Counted from the first letter of the stretch, positions 1 through 14,303 are shown. The stretch: 64,000 bases of DNA from Limanda limanda (GCF_963576545.1 NC_083638.1:26918090-26982089); one strand, 5' to 3'. Numbers and translations: made by a program. The notes: generated from the sequence alone by a model not told the origin.

Positions 1-3000
1 CGGACGGAAAACTGGCTCTGAGGCATAAAAACAGAATTTGGTAGATCATAGGTCATTTTTATTGATTCAGAAAGAAAGCTGCAACCAGCTTTACCACAGG
101 CCACAAAAACAGGTTCACAACAAGCAGTGCTCTGCAGGTTGATTTAACTTGTATGACTGTTGATGAATAACTTTGAATGCTGCAGCTTGCTTAAACACAT
201 GCATATTGAGGACTGGGTGTTATTTCGGTTATTGGAACACAGATAATGTTTTATAATGCCGATTGGCTGTAATTGTGTGACAGAGTTGTGGCTTTAAAGT
301 TGGCTGCCAGACGGGCAGGCTGCACGGTGCTGGCCAGTACATGCTGCAGATGAATAACAGATGTTGGCTGACAGGCAGGACCATTTGTCATTTACGTGTC
401 CAAGCAAAACAGGCTGGAGGGTGCCACCATAAGTCAATGTCACAGGCTTGGACAGAAGGTAAGGGATCCAAACATTTCAATACTGTTTAAGCCCTTTCGG
501 CTTTGTACCATTGTGTCTCACACGGCCGGCACCACAGCTCAGTGTGACCTGCTGTGTGTTTGCGCTCCAGCCCCCGCACAATCGCTGCGGATACTCACTC
601 TTCTTCTATGATCCTGATAAATGGCTGGATGTCTGGTATCCCTGGAGGGTCCAAAACAGAATTCATGAAACTCAGTTAAAATAACTTGCTGAGCATGTAT
701 TGCATTGGAGAGATTTCTTAGAGGGGACCTATTGTATTTTTCCTCATTTTCTACCATAAATCATTTATTAAATATGGCCAAAGTTTCAAGCAATGAGGTA
801 AACATATAGAAATATATATTCCTTGTGAGACAAAAGCTCAGATGTCCGACTGCTCTGAATACTATTTCTACTTCAAACTCACATCATCTTGTCATGGATT
901 TCTTTATATGCTCATTGAACAGTTTTATAAGCATTTGTTGTACTCCAGCAAATGAATAACCAACCATGTGTATACAGATGTATTCTCACACAGTTGTTTG
1001 GCTTCATATGTAACTTGCAACATTAGTTTTTGTATTTCCTGGAAACAGTTTGTCACTTCTTTTTTTTTAACAGACATGCAACTATCTACAGGTCAACACA
1101 TGGAGAAATACAGATTGTGGCTGAAAGATGTCCTGCGTTAAGTAGTTGTTGATGGGGGAGTTTCGATGTTGATGGGGATGTTTCTGATTCAGGCTCAAAC
1201 CTTTGTATTGATTTAATACATTTCCATTTCCAATATTCTGGTATTTTGTTATTTTTACCATTTACTGATAGCTTTACAGATCATCTGAACCTGGGGCTGT
1301 GCCAGCAGTAGGTCACAATTATTCATTAAAATGTCTGAACACGACTTGACCTTTATTATATATAGATTCTTCAGTTGTGTACTTATATTATGAAATTATG
1401 AAATGGCCAATTTTATCAAGTTAACAGTACATATAGTTTTGGTCGCTTTTTGATTGCTTTACCCATGCTTCCCAAAAGATACTTCCACTGTGGGGTTGCT
1501 TCCGGTGCAGGCTCCGCTTTCAGGTTACTCTGCTGTCAAGACAGGAAATGCACACAAAAAATACAAAATCAAATCACTTCTGTTCTAAATAATTTGGTCA
1601 TTGATTTCTATGAAACATGCTAATATTATAGAGATAAACTTGTCTTGCCTTGTGCGTTGTGGTAAATATCATAAGGAAAATGCAGACCGGGACCTTTGCT
1701 TAAGCTCTTTACAAAACGAAAACATGCATTCAAAAAAATGATCTTGTGTTATCAACAGAAACATTTCTTCTTATAGTATAAAACTTCAGGAGCAAACGCT
1801 GGCCACAATTGGTGTAATGTTAACAACTGTAGCCTCCCCAATGTGTGCATTTGGTAATTACTAGATTTAGTCGTACACTTATTGATAGCAGTAGCTACTT
1901 GACTGCTCTACTGACGGACTGCGTAACAGGCAGTTTGAGATAAAGGAGGACTTTAAAACTGCAAATCATTTAAAGCCACTCTACTGGAATCCCAGAATAT
2001 AAATATAGAGCTCACTGTTATTGGCTGAAATTTCCTTTATCCTCTAATTTCCACCTGTTTCTGTAATAATAATAATGAAAAAAATATTTGCTATACAATT
2101 TGCTAAATCATAATATATACAAATAAACTTATTTGTTAAACTGTTCCCCCATCACTGCAATGTATTCAATAAGGTAATTGTCAGTTATCTTGGGTTATAT
2201 TTGTTTAAGTCTGATGGTTCTTCTATCCTTGGACTTTCTGTTATCACCTTCTGGAAATGTGTGCAAGGAAAAAACAACTGGCATCAGTGTGCAGCACGAC
2301 AGTGATTTTAACTGCACACTTCCTTAAACCATGTTTTCAACCAGTTGCATTTCCAACACGAAGATTTACCAGGGCAGTTTAAGCAGATGAAATGCAAGCA
2401 TTACTGTAAATCGTGATATTTTACTGGCGTGAAATGCATATGCAGTTAAATTAAACCGCATTGTGCTCAGTTCTTCCCCAGCCCCCACTTCTAATAAACA
2501 GCTGCACTGCCTGGAGGGAGTTTAGAGCTCCAGCAAATGCCAAATTGACCATTAATAGTAAACAATAATAAAAAGCTCTGTTGTCTCATGATGGACTATA
2601 TTTTGGTCTTTTCGTTGCTTTAATAAATGTCAAAACGCACACAGAGTTATGAAATGCATACACCTCTGTGAGCTTCATTTCTTCAGGTTGTAAGGGTACA
2701 GGCTCGCTGGTGGCATTGTTTTTGATGTTCTGCAAGAATGATGGCTTCTTTTATTACCAGACAACAGCACGACAACATTTCTCATGTTGACAGGAGTCCA
2801 TATTCACCTCAGCGCTCAGGGGGTGCGGCTCAGCCATTTCTTACAGAGCTCATTCCAAGGTCACCATCTCCACTTGCACAAAATCTTTCTCCCAGTTGTG
2901 TTGTGTAACTGCAGCCAGATGAGCTTAACTACATTTGGGTTTTGTCCTCTCCCCTCCCCACACCCCTCACAGCGAGATTGCATGTTATTTCGTGTCGCCA

Positions 3001-6000
3001 TCATAAAGCATCCTGTGAATAACTGTGACAAAATCCCCACGGGGGAAGAAGGCGACAAGACATCACGCCAGAGGATCCGTGACGCAAACAGCTGAATCCC
3101 TGCGAGACGGCGAGCCCTGCAGCCACACAAACCACTGCATCCGTCAAATGTCTCCAGCAGCTACATCTAACCACAACTGTCCTGTTACTGTACCCATGGA
3201 ACCTCACACAGCCAGGACAAATGATCAATATTATCACGTCCCAGACAGCTGCAAAAAGGGCCATTAACAAAATTGAATTACAGAAGAGATTAGATTCAGA
3301 TATCCAGTTGTATTTGGTTAATAAGATGTACACTCTGCCCAGGAGGCTCTGATGCACTGCTATGAGGAGAACGGTTTAGAAGAGGGAGAGAGAAAGGCAG
3401 TCACAGTTTGGGCATTGATCTAACACCATTATCCAGGGTGACATATAGTGAGTAAGGGACCAAAAGAATGAGAGACAGAATGAGTAACAGTGTGAGAGCG
3501 GGATGACAGCAAACAACAGTTAAAAAGACTTTAATGAGAGAGAGAAAATGAGACAGATTTCAGCAGCACATCACAGTTGGGAATTGGTGGCTTCCTGAGG
3601 CTTACAGTTTGGGGGAAAAAAATCTTTGAACCGTTTTTTCAAAACCTCACAGTTTTCCTTTTTTTAAATTAGTCAAATTTTCATGAGAAGACTCAATTCT
3701 GGACACTGGCAGAGAGGGTGAATTCTGTATTCTCTTTTCAACACAAAGAGCAGAAGTTGTACTGCAAAGATGTCGTGGATTTGTAAAAAACACGAACAAT
3801 CAACCAAAGCCAGATGGGAGTGAGATGATGAGATTGAAATCACAAAATCTGGGATAAATGTGTCCCCATTTCCAGCAACGCCAAACTCCTATCAATCCTT
3901 GGAATCTTCAAACATCTTTAAATCTTATGTACACATCAGATTGTGAAAACAATTTGAGGTTTTAGAATCTGTACAAAAACAGGTGTAACATAAACTATTT
4001 GCTGTATTATGAAGGGTCGGAACTTTTTCTTGGTGACAGTCTTGGTCCACTGTAAACAGCGAAAAGATTTATTTTTTAAACTTTATATCTTGTCAGGAAC
4101 AAGATACAAGCTTTTAAGGGGAATTACATATTTTTCAACCTTGACCCTAATTTTAAAAAGTGGATGTATAAATGATTAAAACTTGCAATAGCTTTTGGAA
4201 ATGGTTCAGTAGGTCCCCCCTGTTGGCAGCTGCACCATGGTGGCTGTTGCTTCAATGTAATCTTATGGGGCAACATGTGGCAGTCCAAGAAATGTCCACT
4301 AAAAGGGTTTTTTCAAGGGCTCAAATGGTTTTCCTGCCTCTTTGCAGTGAGTCTGGCAACAGTACACATGTCTCGCTCAATGAGCAGTCTCAATCGCAAC
4401 CGTGCATCAGCTCTGCTTGTGGCCTCTCTCTCTCCTGGTTTGCTCTGCAACCAAGTCTTGTGTTGCAGGAAGCTGTAGGGAGACAGAGGTGGAAACAGGT
4501 TGGAGAGAGGAGTCTGGACGTTCTGATTAGATAAACTATTACACATTCATCTTTTTCTGATGTGGACAATATCAATGAAGCATTTGACTTTGATAGCCAT
4601 TCCTGCTTGTTTGAGACGGAGTATACGGATGCAGAGCTCCTACAGATACAGGTCCCAGGTCGAAAAATACCAGAATTCCCTTAAAAAGGTAGGTGGCAAT
4701 TTAATCTTTGGAAGCGAGCAAGGCGAAATGTCCCCCTCTGTTAGCCAGCTATTGGTGGTTGATGTCAAGGGGCTCCATAAACCAATAGGAACACTAACAT
4801 TGCATTCCAACAATGTAAAGTACTGCATCAAAAATGAGAGTGAACAGTTAGAAGGCACCGCACTGCAACTGAATTACAATGCTGTTCTTATCATTGCTTC
4901 CTGCAGCAGCCACTTTGTGCTCACCTCGCCTCTGCTCATTGAGCTCGATGTAGACAAGTTTGCGGTGGTGTGAGACACACAGAAGCATGTGAACAGGTTC
5001 CCCAGCTGACCAGCCTGCGAGGACACAAAGAGAGAAGCGCTTCAAGGCTGATGTCAGAAGGTGACGCTAAAGCCAATCATTATTTTCAACTTTGGGGAAA
5101 TGATGTGCAAAGTTTAAAGAGGTTTGCTCTCCTCTCTATCTTGTATTTGTTTAACAAAGCTCAGGAAAAGTTGGCTTGTTTGTGGGATTAAGAGGTTCAT
5201 TAAGAGGCAGGATTACAGCAAGTTACATGAATAATAAGACATTTAATCTTCGGAAAATAGGAAGGCAGGATGGTAAACCCGACCACAGCATCCACCGCCA
5301 CTAACTAATCATAATAATGAAACAGTTTAAGCATCAATCATCGTGAACACAAACCTTCAGGTGGATTCCCGTGGCCCCTCATATCCTGCAAACGCTGCAG
5401 TCAGGACGCATACCCTCACCCAAGTCTGACTGTGAGCATGGCCAGGGACCTCTAAACAGAATTTGCATATAAATGAGGTTGGGAATTAGTATCAGTTTGT
5501 TCTTTAATGTAAGCATTACCTCTTAGAGCGTATCGAGTAATTGCCTGTTGATGACATGTCTTCAAGGGATATAAATATTAGTGGGCAGGGAGCTATATGT
5601 GTGTGTGAGGGGGTAGAGAATTGCACCTGTGAGTCTGAGTAATACAAATATACCCAGCATATGTAAAATGAAAAAACAAACACCTCGCTTCCACTCATCG
5701 AAAGAGCCAATTTCTGCATAAGGGCTATTTGCTTTCTTGGCTGCATGCCATTCTGTCATCTGTATTTATACTAATGTCTTGATTTTCATCATTTGTATGA
5801 CCAATATGAATTTCGCTAAATGCTTGGCGTATGAACCTGTTTAATGTTTCCTGGGGTATAACTATCTCATAAAAGCCCCTATAATTATCCACAAAATGGT
5901 ATCTCTTTACCAGTATAATTAGCTTTTTTCAGTGTCTAACAGGTGACATTATATGCATGATAAATATATGTCACTGTGATCAAATGGCACTGTACAGAAA

Positions 6001-6032
6001 TACTGACACACTGCTTCAGGACATGTTAGCTA
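1..6032. other. gene-poor sequence
   Basis: No exon set, RNA gene or clear repeat was identified. Many short open frames exist but none shows family motifs or consistent splice sites. A (GT)n/GA-rich patch lies near 5598-5612. Confidence 0.5.
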
Positions 6033-6110
6033 CTTTCAGGCCTGCACTGAACGTCAGATAATTCAATTATCCAGGAGGGCTGTATGTGAGAACGCACATA
6101 TGAGACCACA
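6033..6110 (+). repeat. fragment of a dispersed MITE-like family (GGGCTGTATGTGAGA motif)
   Basis: Contains CCAGGAGGGCTGTATGTGAG (6071-6090), matching copies near 17.9 kb and, inverted, 19.77 kb. All three follow a CTGAAC-like or end-like context, which suggests degraded copies of one element. Confidence 0.45.
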
Positions 6111-6407
6111 CCCACACGTCCGTCATCATCCTGGTAAATACTCTGGATAATGTCTGAGCCCATGAGAGAATACAACCGAGCTGTTGATGATACTAATACG
6201 CAACGAGTGCAAAACTGAAAGGCAAACAAAAAAGAACACAAATATCTCTCAATGAAAAAGAAGGGCTACACACATACAAGCCAACAAATATGTCAACTTA
6301 GAAAGGCAACAAGAATTTGGTGATACGGGCAAATGCCGAACTCGAAAAAACATGTGATCTCCACAGTTAAAACAATATGTTACGTCCTTGTGACTGTCTT
6401 ATATTTT

Positions 6408-6450
6408 ACTTATATATAAATATATATATATATATTTTATAAGTATATGA
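6408..6450. repeat. (AT)n tract with palindromic flanks
   Basis: ACTTATA at the left and TATAAGT at the right enclose an (AT)n run, giving an AT-only hairpin. Confidence 0.7.
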
Positions 6451-7142
6451 GTATTGTAATTCTTTGTCCTTCTTGAATTTATGTTTTAATCATAATTTTC
6501 TTTTGTGATATTTGTGATATTTGTATTATTTACTGTCATTTTATACTGCCATATGTTCAGGTTGGGAAGGTTCTTGTATGTATGTAAATTGATGTAAATG
6601 TATAAAACTGTATAAAACCAATAACAATATGTTTAAACATTTTTTTTTTAAATGTTACGTCCTGCCTCCTACATGCTGTTCCACCCCCTACCTGAATGCT
6701 ACAAACGTAACATGTTGTTGTTGCGAACGCGTCCGACTCGCAAATTACCTGCTGCGTTGTGCATAGTAGAAAAATAACATTTTGGAAATAGTTTGGCCCC
6801 CATTGTGCGGGCATTCCCTGAAGTTCATGTCTGAAAACGACTCATGTGTATCTGTGTGATTTCAATCTCAGCAAACAATCAGTTGCTATATCTGGATATG
6901 TGTTCAATATTACAAACATGGACCCAGAGTCAGTTCATCTCACGGACGTCTTCAGCTGTGAGCTGTATTCTAAGACAGCTACACTCCCAGATTGGCATCA
7001 AATAGAATGTAGTGTCCCACACACATAACACTTGTTTTGAAACAAGATTTCTGTCTTCCCTCTCTTTCGCCCTCCAGGATACAGCTAGCGCCACAGCTAA
7101 GCTAACGGTGAAAACTTCCAGGACAAAGTAACTGTTTCCAGG

Positions 7143-7168
7143 AGTGTGTGTGTGTGTGTGTGTGTGTA
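7143..7168. repeat. (GT)n microsatellite
   Basis: An uninterrupted GT run of about 12 units in otherwise unremarkable sequence. Confidence 0.9.
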
Positions 7169-8935
7169 TTTCAAACTCACAGCTAATCAGTGCTGCCTTC
7201 ACTCAGTGTGGCCTCATGCTACATGATGAGCGTTTCTCAACATGAGCATCACTTGAGCAGTTTATTTACACTCTCGTAAAAAAGGTTGAGTGTTGCTGTT
7301 GTTTCACTGGTCAGTTCCAAAACTGTGTGAAAAAACTTGGTTGTAATTTATATTTCCCTCTTAAAGTAATGATAATGATTAAAAAACTACAAGATCAAAT
7401 CGACTCTCATCTTTACCGAGTGTGTGATACATGAGAGCACTGATGGATTTTTCCCTCGCACTGGCAGGAAACTAATGAAATATGTGATGTCTTACAAACG
7501 CTTCCATTATGAGAGACATCACCTTTTCTCCCCACTTCACTTTTTTTCTTCCCAGGTGTCAGTAAGTGGTTTCAGGCCTGTGGGAGTCATCCGCGGCTCT
7601 CATTAGAAACCCAGTTGTGACCCTGTCTTAAACATGTCATCTGCAAACGCCTCTGCAGTGCCATGCATTACTTAAAGAGCTCATTGATTGCCAGCAGAAT
7701 CACTAAGCTTCTGACAGTCAGCCAGACTGATGAATCCAGAGGGCCGCGGACATCCAGCGCCTCCTCCAGCCTCCTGCAGTTCAAGCCCCCCCTCCACATC
7801 AGCGCACCGGTCAATACCGCTTTCTATCGATAGGACACTGAGGAGAGAGGAATGGGTTTTCAGCGCCCTGAACACCTGCTGGTACTGACAGGTGTCTGCC
7901 TCTCTACAGATATAATCAGAATTGCAAGAAATAATAATAGACCACACTGAAAATAACATACAGCCCACAAAGATGTCAGACACTCATGTCTTCCATAAGC
8001 CAGGAATATGGTTACTTACAGGTGATTGGCCAGCGATGGTGATCGAATCAGCAATTGATCATCACCGATCTTGCAGAGGAGTGCTTAACAAGATGTGTCC
8101 GTGCCTCAGGCAGTATAATCAGCATAGCTCTTTTTGAGATATTTAACAAAAAACCTAATTTGATTCTATTGTATTTCCCTTTGTGCGCTGCTTTTGCATG
8201 AAAGTGTGGTTGTGTGATTGTTGAGTTATGTCTCTCTTTAAATTCCTCTAGGGGCCAAGGTGCAGCTAATACACGAATAAGAAAAAACCCTGACTTGCTA
8301 TGAGAGGGGAGCACTGTGACTTGGTGTACACACACACAGACCAACTGATTGGAGAAGAATGCCACTGATGGAAAATGTGCCAACTGCTGAAGGAAGAGAG
8401 CAGTAGATAAAATGGGAGAGATAAATATCCCATCAGCCCCAGGCATGGGATTTAATTTTCCTCTATGAGCATTTCTACTTCAGCTTGGGAAATTGATCAT
8501 TTATATTCCCATACCTGGTGGAAAAGTGGAACGGCTTGTGTGCGTGAATGTGGGTGTGTTTGCGCATGTGTGTGTGAGAGAGAATGTGTGTGAAATTCAG
8601 TGTGTGTGTGACTGGGACAGAGACGTAGAGAGAGAGTGAGAGGAGGGAACGCATAAGAGCATAACTAACCACACCGAGCCCAGAACAACGATTCACGGTG
8701 TCGGTACAGTTGTTACTCAGTTAAATGATTCAGCAGTAACAGGATAAACAGAAAAACAAAACAAATATCAAGCTGACAGTCAGCGTCGCAGCCAGGGGAA
8801 AACCAACAGAAAGTGACAGGTAGATTAACGCTGTCCCACAGGCTGCTTAGCTCCAAAAAACCCTAACATGATCATATTAATCATGGCTATTGACTGATTG
8901 CCACTCTGCTGGTTGACGTCTCTATCACGCATCAC
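7169..8935. other. gene-poor sequence with GT/GA-rich patch
   Basis: No gene was recognised. 8530-8645 is rich in GTGTGT and GAGAGA motifs, typical degraded microsatellite. Confidence 0.5.
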
Positions 8936-8938
8936 TAG

Positions 8939-8940
<2 letters not shown>

Positions 8941-8982
<42 letters not shown>
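8941..8982. repeat. (AC)21 microsatellite
   Basis: A perfect 42-bp AC run; likely length-polymorphic. A second interrupted CA/CG-rich array follows at 9067-9150. Confidence 0.95.
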
Positions 8983-8983
<1 letters not shown>

Positions 8984-9066
8984 ATCACTCCAGCTGCGAT
9001 GCATGTTTCATCACACTACATCCAGTCATGACTTGCTCTTCACCTGTTCTGTCGTTCTGTAAAATG

Positions 9067-9150
9067 GGCACACGCACACACACGTATTCACGCACACACG
9101 TTCACACACGTACTCACACACACGCGTACACCCACACTCACACACACACC
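9067..9150. repeat. interrupted CA-rich array
   Basis: CACACG/CACACT variants repeated over ~80 bp. The apparent His-Thr open frame across it is a product of the repeat. Confidence 0.8.
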
Positions 9151-11008
9151 TTGTTCAATCATGTCCTTGTCAGCTCTTTGTTCATAAATAGACATCAGCT
9201 CCTGGTCGGCTGTGCGCGGCGCTGTACCTAACAATCACAGCCACGCAAGGTGACATTAAGATTACTTGACAACAACACACAAACACTCCCACCAGGCAGA
9301 ACATGAAAACACATTTGCATTGACTTGTCTATTCAGCTGAAATACCTTTGCCAGCTTCGGGCCCTGCTGGGGTGCACAAGTGCCTGTTGTATGGTTGGAG
9401 ATAATGACCCTGTTTCTATTGTGATTTAAAACTATTTTATGGCGATGGTTGGACAATAATTCCTATCTTGAAAACCATAAATCGTTGTTTAAAAACTAAC
9501 TGCACTTGAGAAAACTGTTGGCACATCTTTGGCAGAAGTTGCTGTTTGTTCTTAAATCCTAGATTGTTCTAGCGGCAAATACCAAAAAGGATAGAGCACT
9601 CGAAGACTAGTGGGAATCTTTCTGTAATAATGATCTATGTCAACACATGTAATTGGCAAATGCAGGTTATAAAAATCCTATGGAATATATAATCAAACCA
9701 GTTATTCAATACTATATGAAAACTGGTATCAGGTTTACAAAAGGTCAAGAGCACACACAGATTTTAATAAATAATTTGATTTAATTGATTCTCTTTCTTT
9801 ACTTTGCAGTATAGCTGTACAAAGCATGCATAAAAATATACTTGGACATTTGCTTCAGTGTGTGTTCACATTACCAGAAATCTAATGTTTACAGTGCATA
9901 GAGACTGCATTGGCTCTAACTGGGGTAATCATAACATAATAATGGAACAAGGAAGCCTATGTTCAGAGGGAAATGTCTCTTTGAACAGCAACAGACCAGA
10001 GAGAAGCAGAACAGCACTGATCTTGGTTTGGAGGAAAAAAAGATTAGAAAAACATGTCCTTTTTTAAGAAGCATAATTTGTCTGTGCATCCTCTGATTGC
10101 AATTCAAGTGATGCCCTCGGTGGTGGCTCCCATGAGAGAGGCACCCAGGGAGCTGGGCTAATCAGATTGCTTCGTTCTAAATTAGACCTCCAGGGAATAA
10201 AATGCCCAAACAAGCTGAAACATTAAGTGTGTTTCTCTCAGAAAGGAGCAACGAGGATTCACCCCAAAGTGCTGCTACGATTGGTCCATCCGGTCTCGTT
10301 CTCATCCTTGCCTGGAAATGCTTTCGGTACATTTTTGTCCCCCTGCAACCTGCTTCTTCATTCTAACTCCTTAAAACAGTCTTGTCCAGCACAAGCAGCA
10401 GCAGCAGGCTCCCACAGCTCTGCTGTTCCAGCTATGAGAACAAACTGACCAATCAGCTGTCTGTCATTGTGTGGCCCGTACTAACGGAGAACCCGGCTTT
10501 CCTTGCTGCCGCTGAGCGCAGAGGGAGCTGGCAGCTCCCCTATCTAACCATCGCCACTCAGGAAAAAAGGTGTAATTAGTTTCTACAAATTGCAGGATCC
10601 TGTTTCTAATTATGTGGGAATTTTTGCCCCCATAAAGGGCTTACATATTAAAGAGGAGACTTGCTGTTGTAATGCATATATTAATGATGTCCAAAAGTTA
10701 CTTGTTAGAATTTAGGCCCAACTTTGCTTAGTGTCCTTGCTATGCTAATCACAAGGGATTCTGCACAACATGCAAATTGAATGAGAGGTACTGATGAGAG
10801 TGAGGGCCTCTGCGATGCAAAGGACCTTCAAAGACAGAATAACCTAACAAGGCAAGCTCATGAGTTGCATTATCCAACACAGATTAATAAAATATTACCT
10901 AAGGAGCAAAACTAAATGTATTGAATTTATAAGTTTTACAAAACTGTCTAGTGCCAATATATTCGGTGTTATTTGTGCTTGGTATAAACAGGGAGTGGGC
11001 GGTATGTC
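9151..11008. other. gene-poor sequence; possible conserved non-coding patch
   Basis: No exon was found. 10740-10780 contains two octamer-like POU motifs (ATGCTAAT at 10742-10749, ATGCAAAT at 10770-10777), 20 bp apart. Confidence 0.4.
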
Positions 11009-11200
11009 CTAGGGGGCAGAGTGGTCGTCCTCCAACAAGAAGGTTGGCGGTTCAATCCTCACTCTTCCACATCTGCATGCCGAAGTATCCTTGGGCAAGA
11101 TACTGAACCCTTAAATGGCCCCTCATAGATGTTGAATGCACTAATTGTAAGTCGCTTCTGATAAAAGCATCTGCCAAATGACATGTAATTTAATGTAAAG
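11009..11200 (+). repeat. tRNA-derived SINE, copy A
   Basis: The tRNA-like head contains GTGGTCGTCCTCCAACAAGA and a box B-like GGTTCAATCC (11049-11058). It is followed by the usual SINE body (TTGGGCAAGATACTGAACCC) and a tail GTAAGTCGCTTCTGATAAAA then GCATCTGCCAAATGAC, ending in TGTAA-like repeats. This tail is the common fish SINE/LINE-shared 3' end. Two further heads occur at 30.66 and 46.78 kb. Confidence 0.85.
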
Positions 11201-11289
11201 CTGTAGATGTGCAGCTTGTAGAGTGCAAGCTGCACAAACATGATATCAAATGGAAATGGAACTATATGCTTCATTATCTTCTCAAAATA

Positions 11290-11453
11290 TTTAAGGTACA
11301 ATGTGTAAGATGTAGGTGACAGGGATCTGTTGGCAAAAATTGGATTTGTATTTACATCTGGAGCACTGGATGGGGTGCGGGGTGCGTGGTATTCAGCTGC
11401 AACATGCAACTTCACAACTAGATGTCACTAAATTCTACACACTGACTCTTTAA
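11290..11453. mobile_element. short MITE with TTTAA-type inverted ends
   Basis: It starts TTTAAGGTACAATGTGTAAG and ends as the complement of TTAAAGAGTCAGTGTGTAGA, an imperfect terminal inverted repeat of ~25 bp. It appears to be the same family as 28413-28700, in which the AGTGTGTA end is also clear. Confidence 0.7.
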
Positions 11454-11457
11454 GCAT

Positions 11458-11486
11458 CATGTTAAATATATCTTATATTTAACATG
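11458..11486. repeat. perfect 13-bp stem hairpin
   Basis: CATGTTAAATATA, loop TCT, TATATTTAACATG. It lies 4 bp beyond the MITE end. Flanking bases extend it imperfectly. Confidence 0.85.
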
Positions 11487-14303
11487 CTATTAAAGTTATT
11501 AAATCAAGAGATGTTTTACTTAATTAACAGAGACAGTTGGGTAAAGCAACGTTGTTTTTTCTGTGAAAATACAAAAAGCTGTACCAACATGTACAGTAGA
11601 TATATAGAGCGACACATGTGAGCTGTTCAGGCAGTCAACTTGAGCTGCAGTGCTCTGACCATGTGACCTGTCTCACTCTCTACAATCCTCTGTCACACAC
11701 ACCTCTGTCTATTTAAGCTGCAAAGAGTTCTCATTTCTGTCTCTGCTTGTCAATGCCTCTGCTACCTGTCCATTCAGCCCCTCCATCACCCCAGCATCCA
11801 CCTATAGGCTTCAACAGGAAGGTAGAAGATATTTGCTCATCAGTCTCCATGATATTAATATAATCTCATCTGGAGAAATGAGATGTTGGAGCCTAGACAC
11901 CAAATGAGCTATGTTCTGCTGCTGCAAACATTCCAAATGTTATTTGTCTGATGGAATTGAATAATGACAGTGGTAGAAATAAAATACAACTTGAGATTTG
12001 ATCAAAGCATTTAGAGCAATATCCCAAAACAGTCACAGCACTAAAAGTCGGCCGCAGTAGGTATTTCCTCTGTCTGCAGGCATCAATAATCAGGAATAAC
12101 CACCACAGGCTAACGAGCAGCGAGTCTACTGTCTGTCTCTGGTACATGAACAAATCCGGCGACCACCGAAGCTTCCAAGCATCTCTTAAGATATTTTGGT
12201 GTACACACTGCAGTTCAGCATGCTTGGGAAGAGCAGAGGCCATGAATCTGTGTGAGAGCTGGTATCAGCGGCAGCTGAGTCGAGTATATGGGTTTTGTAG
12301 CGCTCCACGGTCTCTGTGCCTACAGCTATGGTAAGTCCCATGGGGAAACATGTATCACTCAGTCACTACCTACTCTGTAAAAAGCTCAACTTTGGGTATG
12401 AGCACTTATTCTGCAGAGTGAAACTCAGGAAATCTTTACAAGACAAGTTGCTACAAGGATCAAAAGGGTGACATCTCTATAGGCCATGCTGCCGCCATGT
12501 TGGCACAGTTTCCTGCACAGTCTTGCAGATCTTCAGCCACCAACTGCTGGGTTTCCGTGTAGAACTGAGGTCAGGACAATGCCTCGGGGGTTACAGGCTT
12601 AAACATTTGGGAAATTGGCCTTGCTGCTCTATGCATAATTTACATCAGGACCAGTGAGGACAGATATGGTGAGAAAGAAAAAAGGTCCAGCAGCTCTCAC
12701 ATAGCCTGGCTCGAGAAAAAAAGAAAAAGAAATCGATAATCTTAAAGCTAACATTGGTTGTCAGACACGGCTAGAGCACCTTGATCTTCATAATGCTTTC
12801 AGCGGCTACGGGGCTCGGTCCCATGAGGTTTCAAAGGAGACCAGGTTTGATATGATAATTCTGCAGCTCGGCTCTCCACTCTGCCATATGCCCGACCTCT
12901 CTGTGGGGAGACGAATGCAGCTGGCTCTTCTCACTATTAATCAGCCTGATGGGGGAGGTGGAGGGTGGTGGCTGTGGTGGTGTTGGGATGGGGAGGTACT
13001 AGCAGCAGCCAGGTGCTGACCAACATTTCATTACACACACACACACAGCAAACGTCTACATGTATGGAAAAGAGCTAATTCAGCATTTTTCTCATCTCCT
13101 TCTTCCACCCTCCATACCTCCTTTAGTCGTCGTCTTTTCCTTTTCTCTCCTTGCTCATCTGTCCTCATCTCCTTTCTCCTTCCATTTAAAAGCCACTAAC
13201 ATCCATCACCCGGGCCCAAATACACTCAGCACCGAGCGCAGCGGCAAGGGCCCAGCAGGGCAAATCTACGGAGTGGACAAAATATGAGGATATCAGGAGC
13301 AGCTAGTGTCTCCATCAATCAGCCTGCTCATGTGAATCCAGGAGAAATATCTGATCCCAGATTGATTTAGCTGTTAAATCCACTTCAGTCATGAAGGAGA
13401 GATGGAGTTGAAGGAGAAAAAACAGTTCAAAGAGAAGAGAAAAACTGTTCAAGGAGAGCGGTATGAACCAGGAGCAAACTGAGATATGGGTTGTGCTGCT
13501 GTGACACGGACATAATGCCAGGCAATAACATGACCAGTCAATATGAAGGAAAAACATGAACGAAAACGTTTCAACTAGTGTTTAGAGAATGTTGTGATTA
13601 TGTGTCAACCTAAACTACGTTTCTTATTATCACAGTAATTTGGCTTCTCCAAAAACTGCAAAGTTACCTGATGATTAGCTATCTAAACTGCCCTTTAGCA
13701 GCTATGTTGATAATCAATAACTCATGAAATTTTGGGTCCTATGAAAGAATATAATACTAGACCCATCCTCCGGCAAACCTAAACCACCCAGTCTGGAAAA
13801 AACATTTGATGATCCGTAGTTTAATAATCGAGAAAATGAAAACAAGAATGAAAGAAAGAAAACAAAAATGTGCTTTAGACCAACCAGGAGATGCGTAAGC
13901 ACTCTTCAGTAGCCCCAAATTAACCCCTCTACATATAAGGATACATTTTCAAATTGACTTATGGACTTTGTTGTGCAATAGAGATGGACAATATATATAC
14001 ATAGATATAAAGGCTATCCTAATAAGTTTGTGAAAAGGAGAAACAAACAACAAGTTTATTTCATTTATCTATTTAATAGATACAAATATCATTTCAATTA
14101 CATTGACTAACTACTAATAACAATAATAGTGTTCTCTGAGGGCCCCTATCTGTGCTGGGCCCTTGGAATCCCCCTAACCTTCCCCCGCCTTACGGCGCCC
14201 CTGGTTATAAGCCCCAATACTGTCTTCAAGTCATACTGTACAGACCATAATTACAAAGGTGGGTGGGATGAATGTTCAGACCTGCAGGATATGTCCTGAT
14301 GAT
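11487..14303. other. gene-poor sequence
   Basis: No reliable gene. A GTAAGT donor-like site at 12331 follows a short open frame, but no acceptor or family match supports an exon. A (CA)8 run lies at 13033-13048. Confidence 0.45.

Noticed and set aside
379..459. possible exon between GGCAG and GTAAGG
   Set aside because: Open but only 27 codons, with no recognisable peptide and no partner exon.
9028..9231. His-Thr-rich 67-codon frame
   Set aside because: Translation of a CA/CG microsatellite.
11009..11080. tRNA gene
   Set aside because: The tRNA-like head is fused to a SINE body and tail; the cloverleaf is not intact.
12146..12331. possible exon ending at CTATG|GTAAGTC
   Set aside because: Good donor only; no family match or acceptor in phase.
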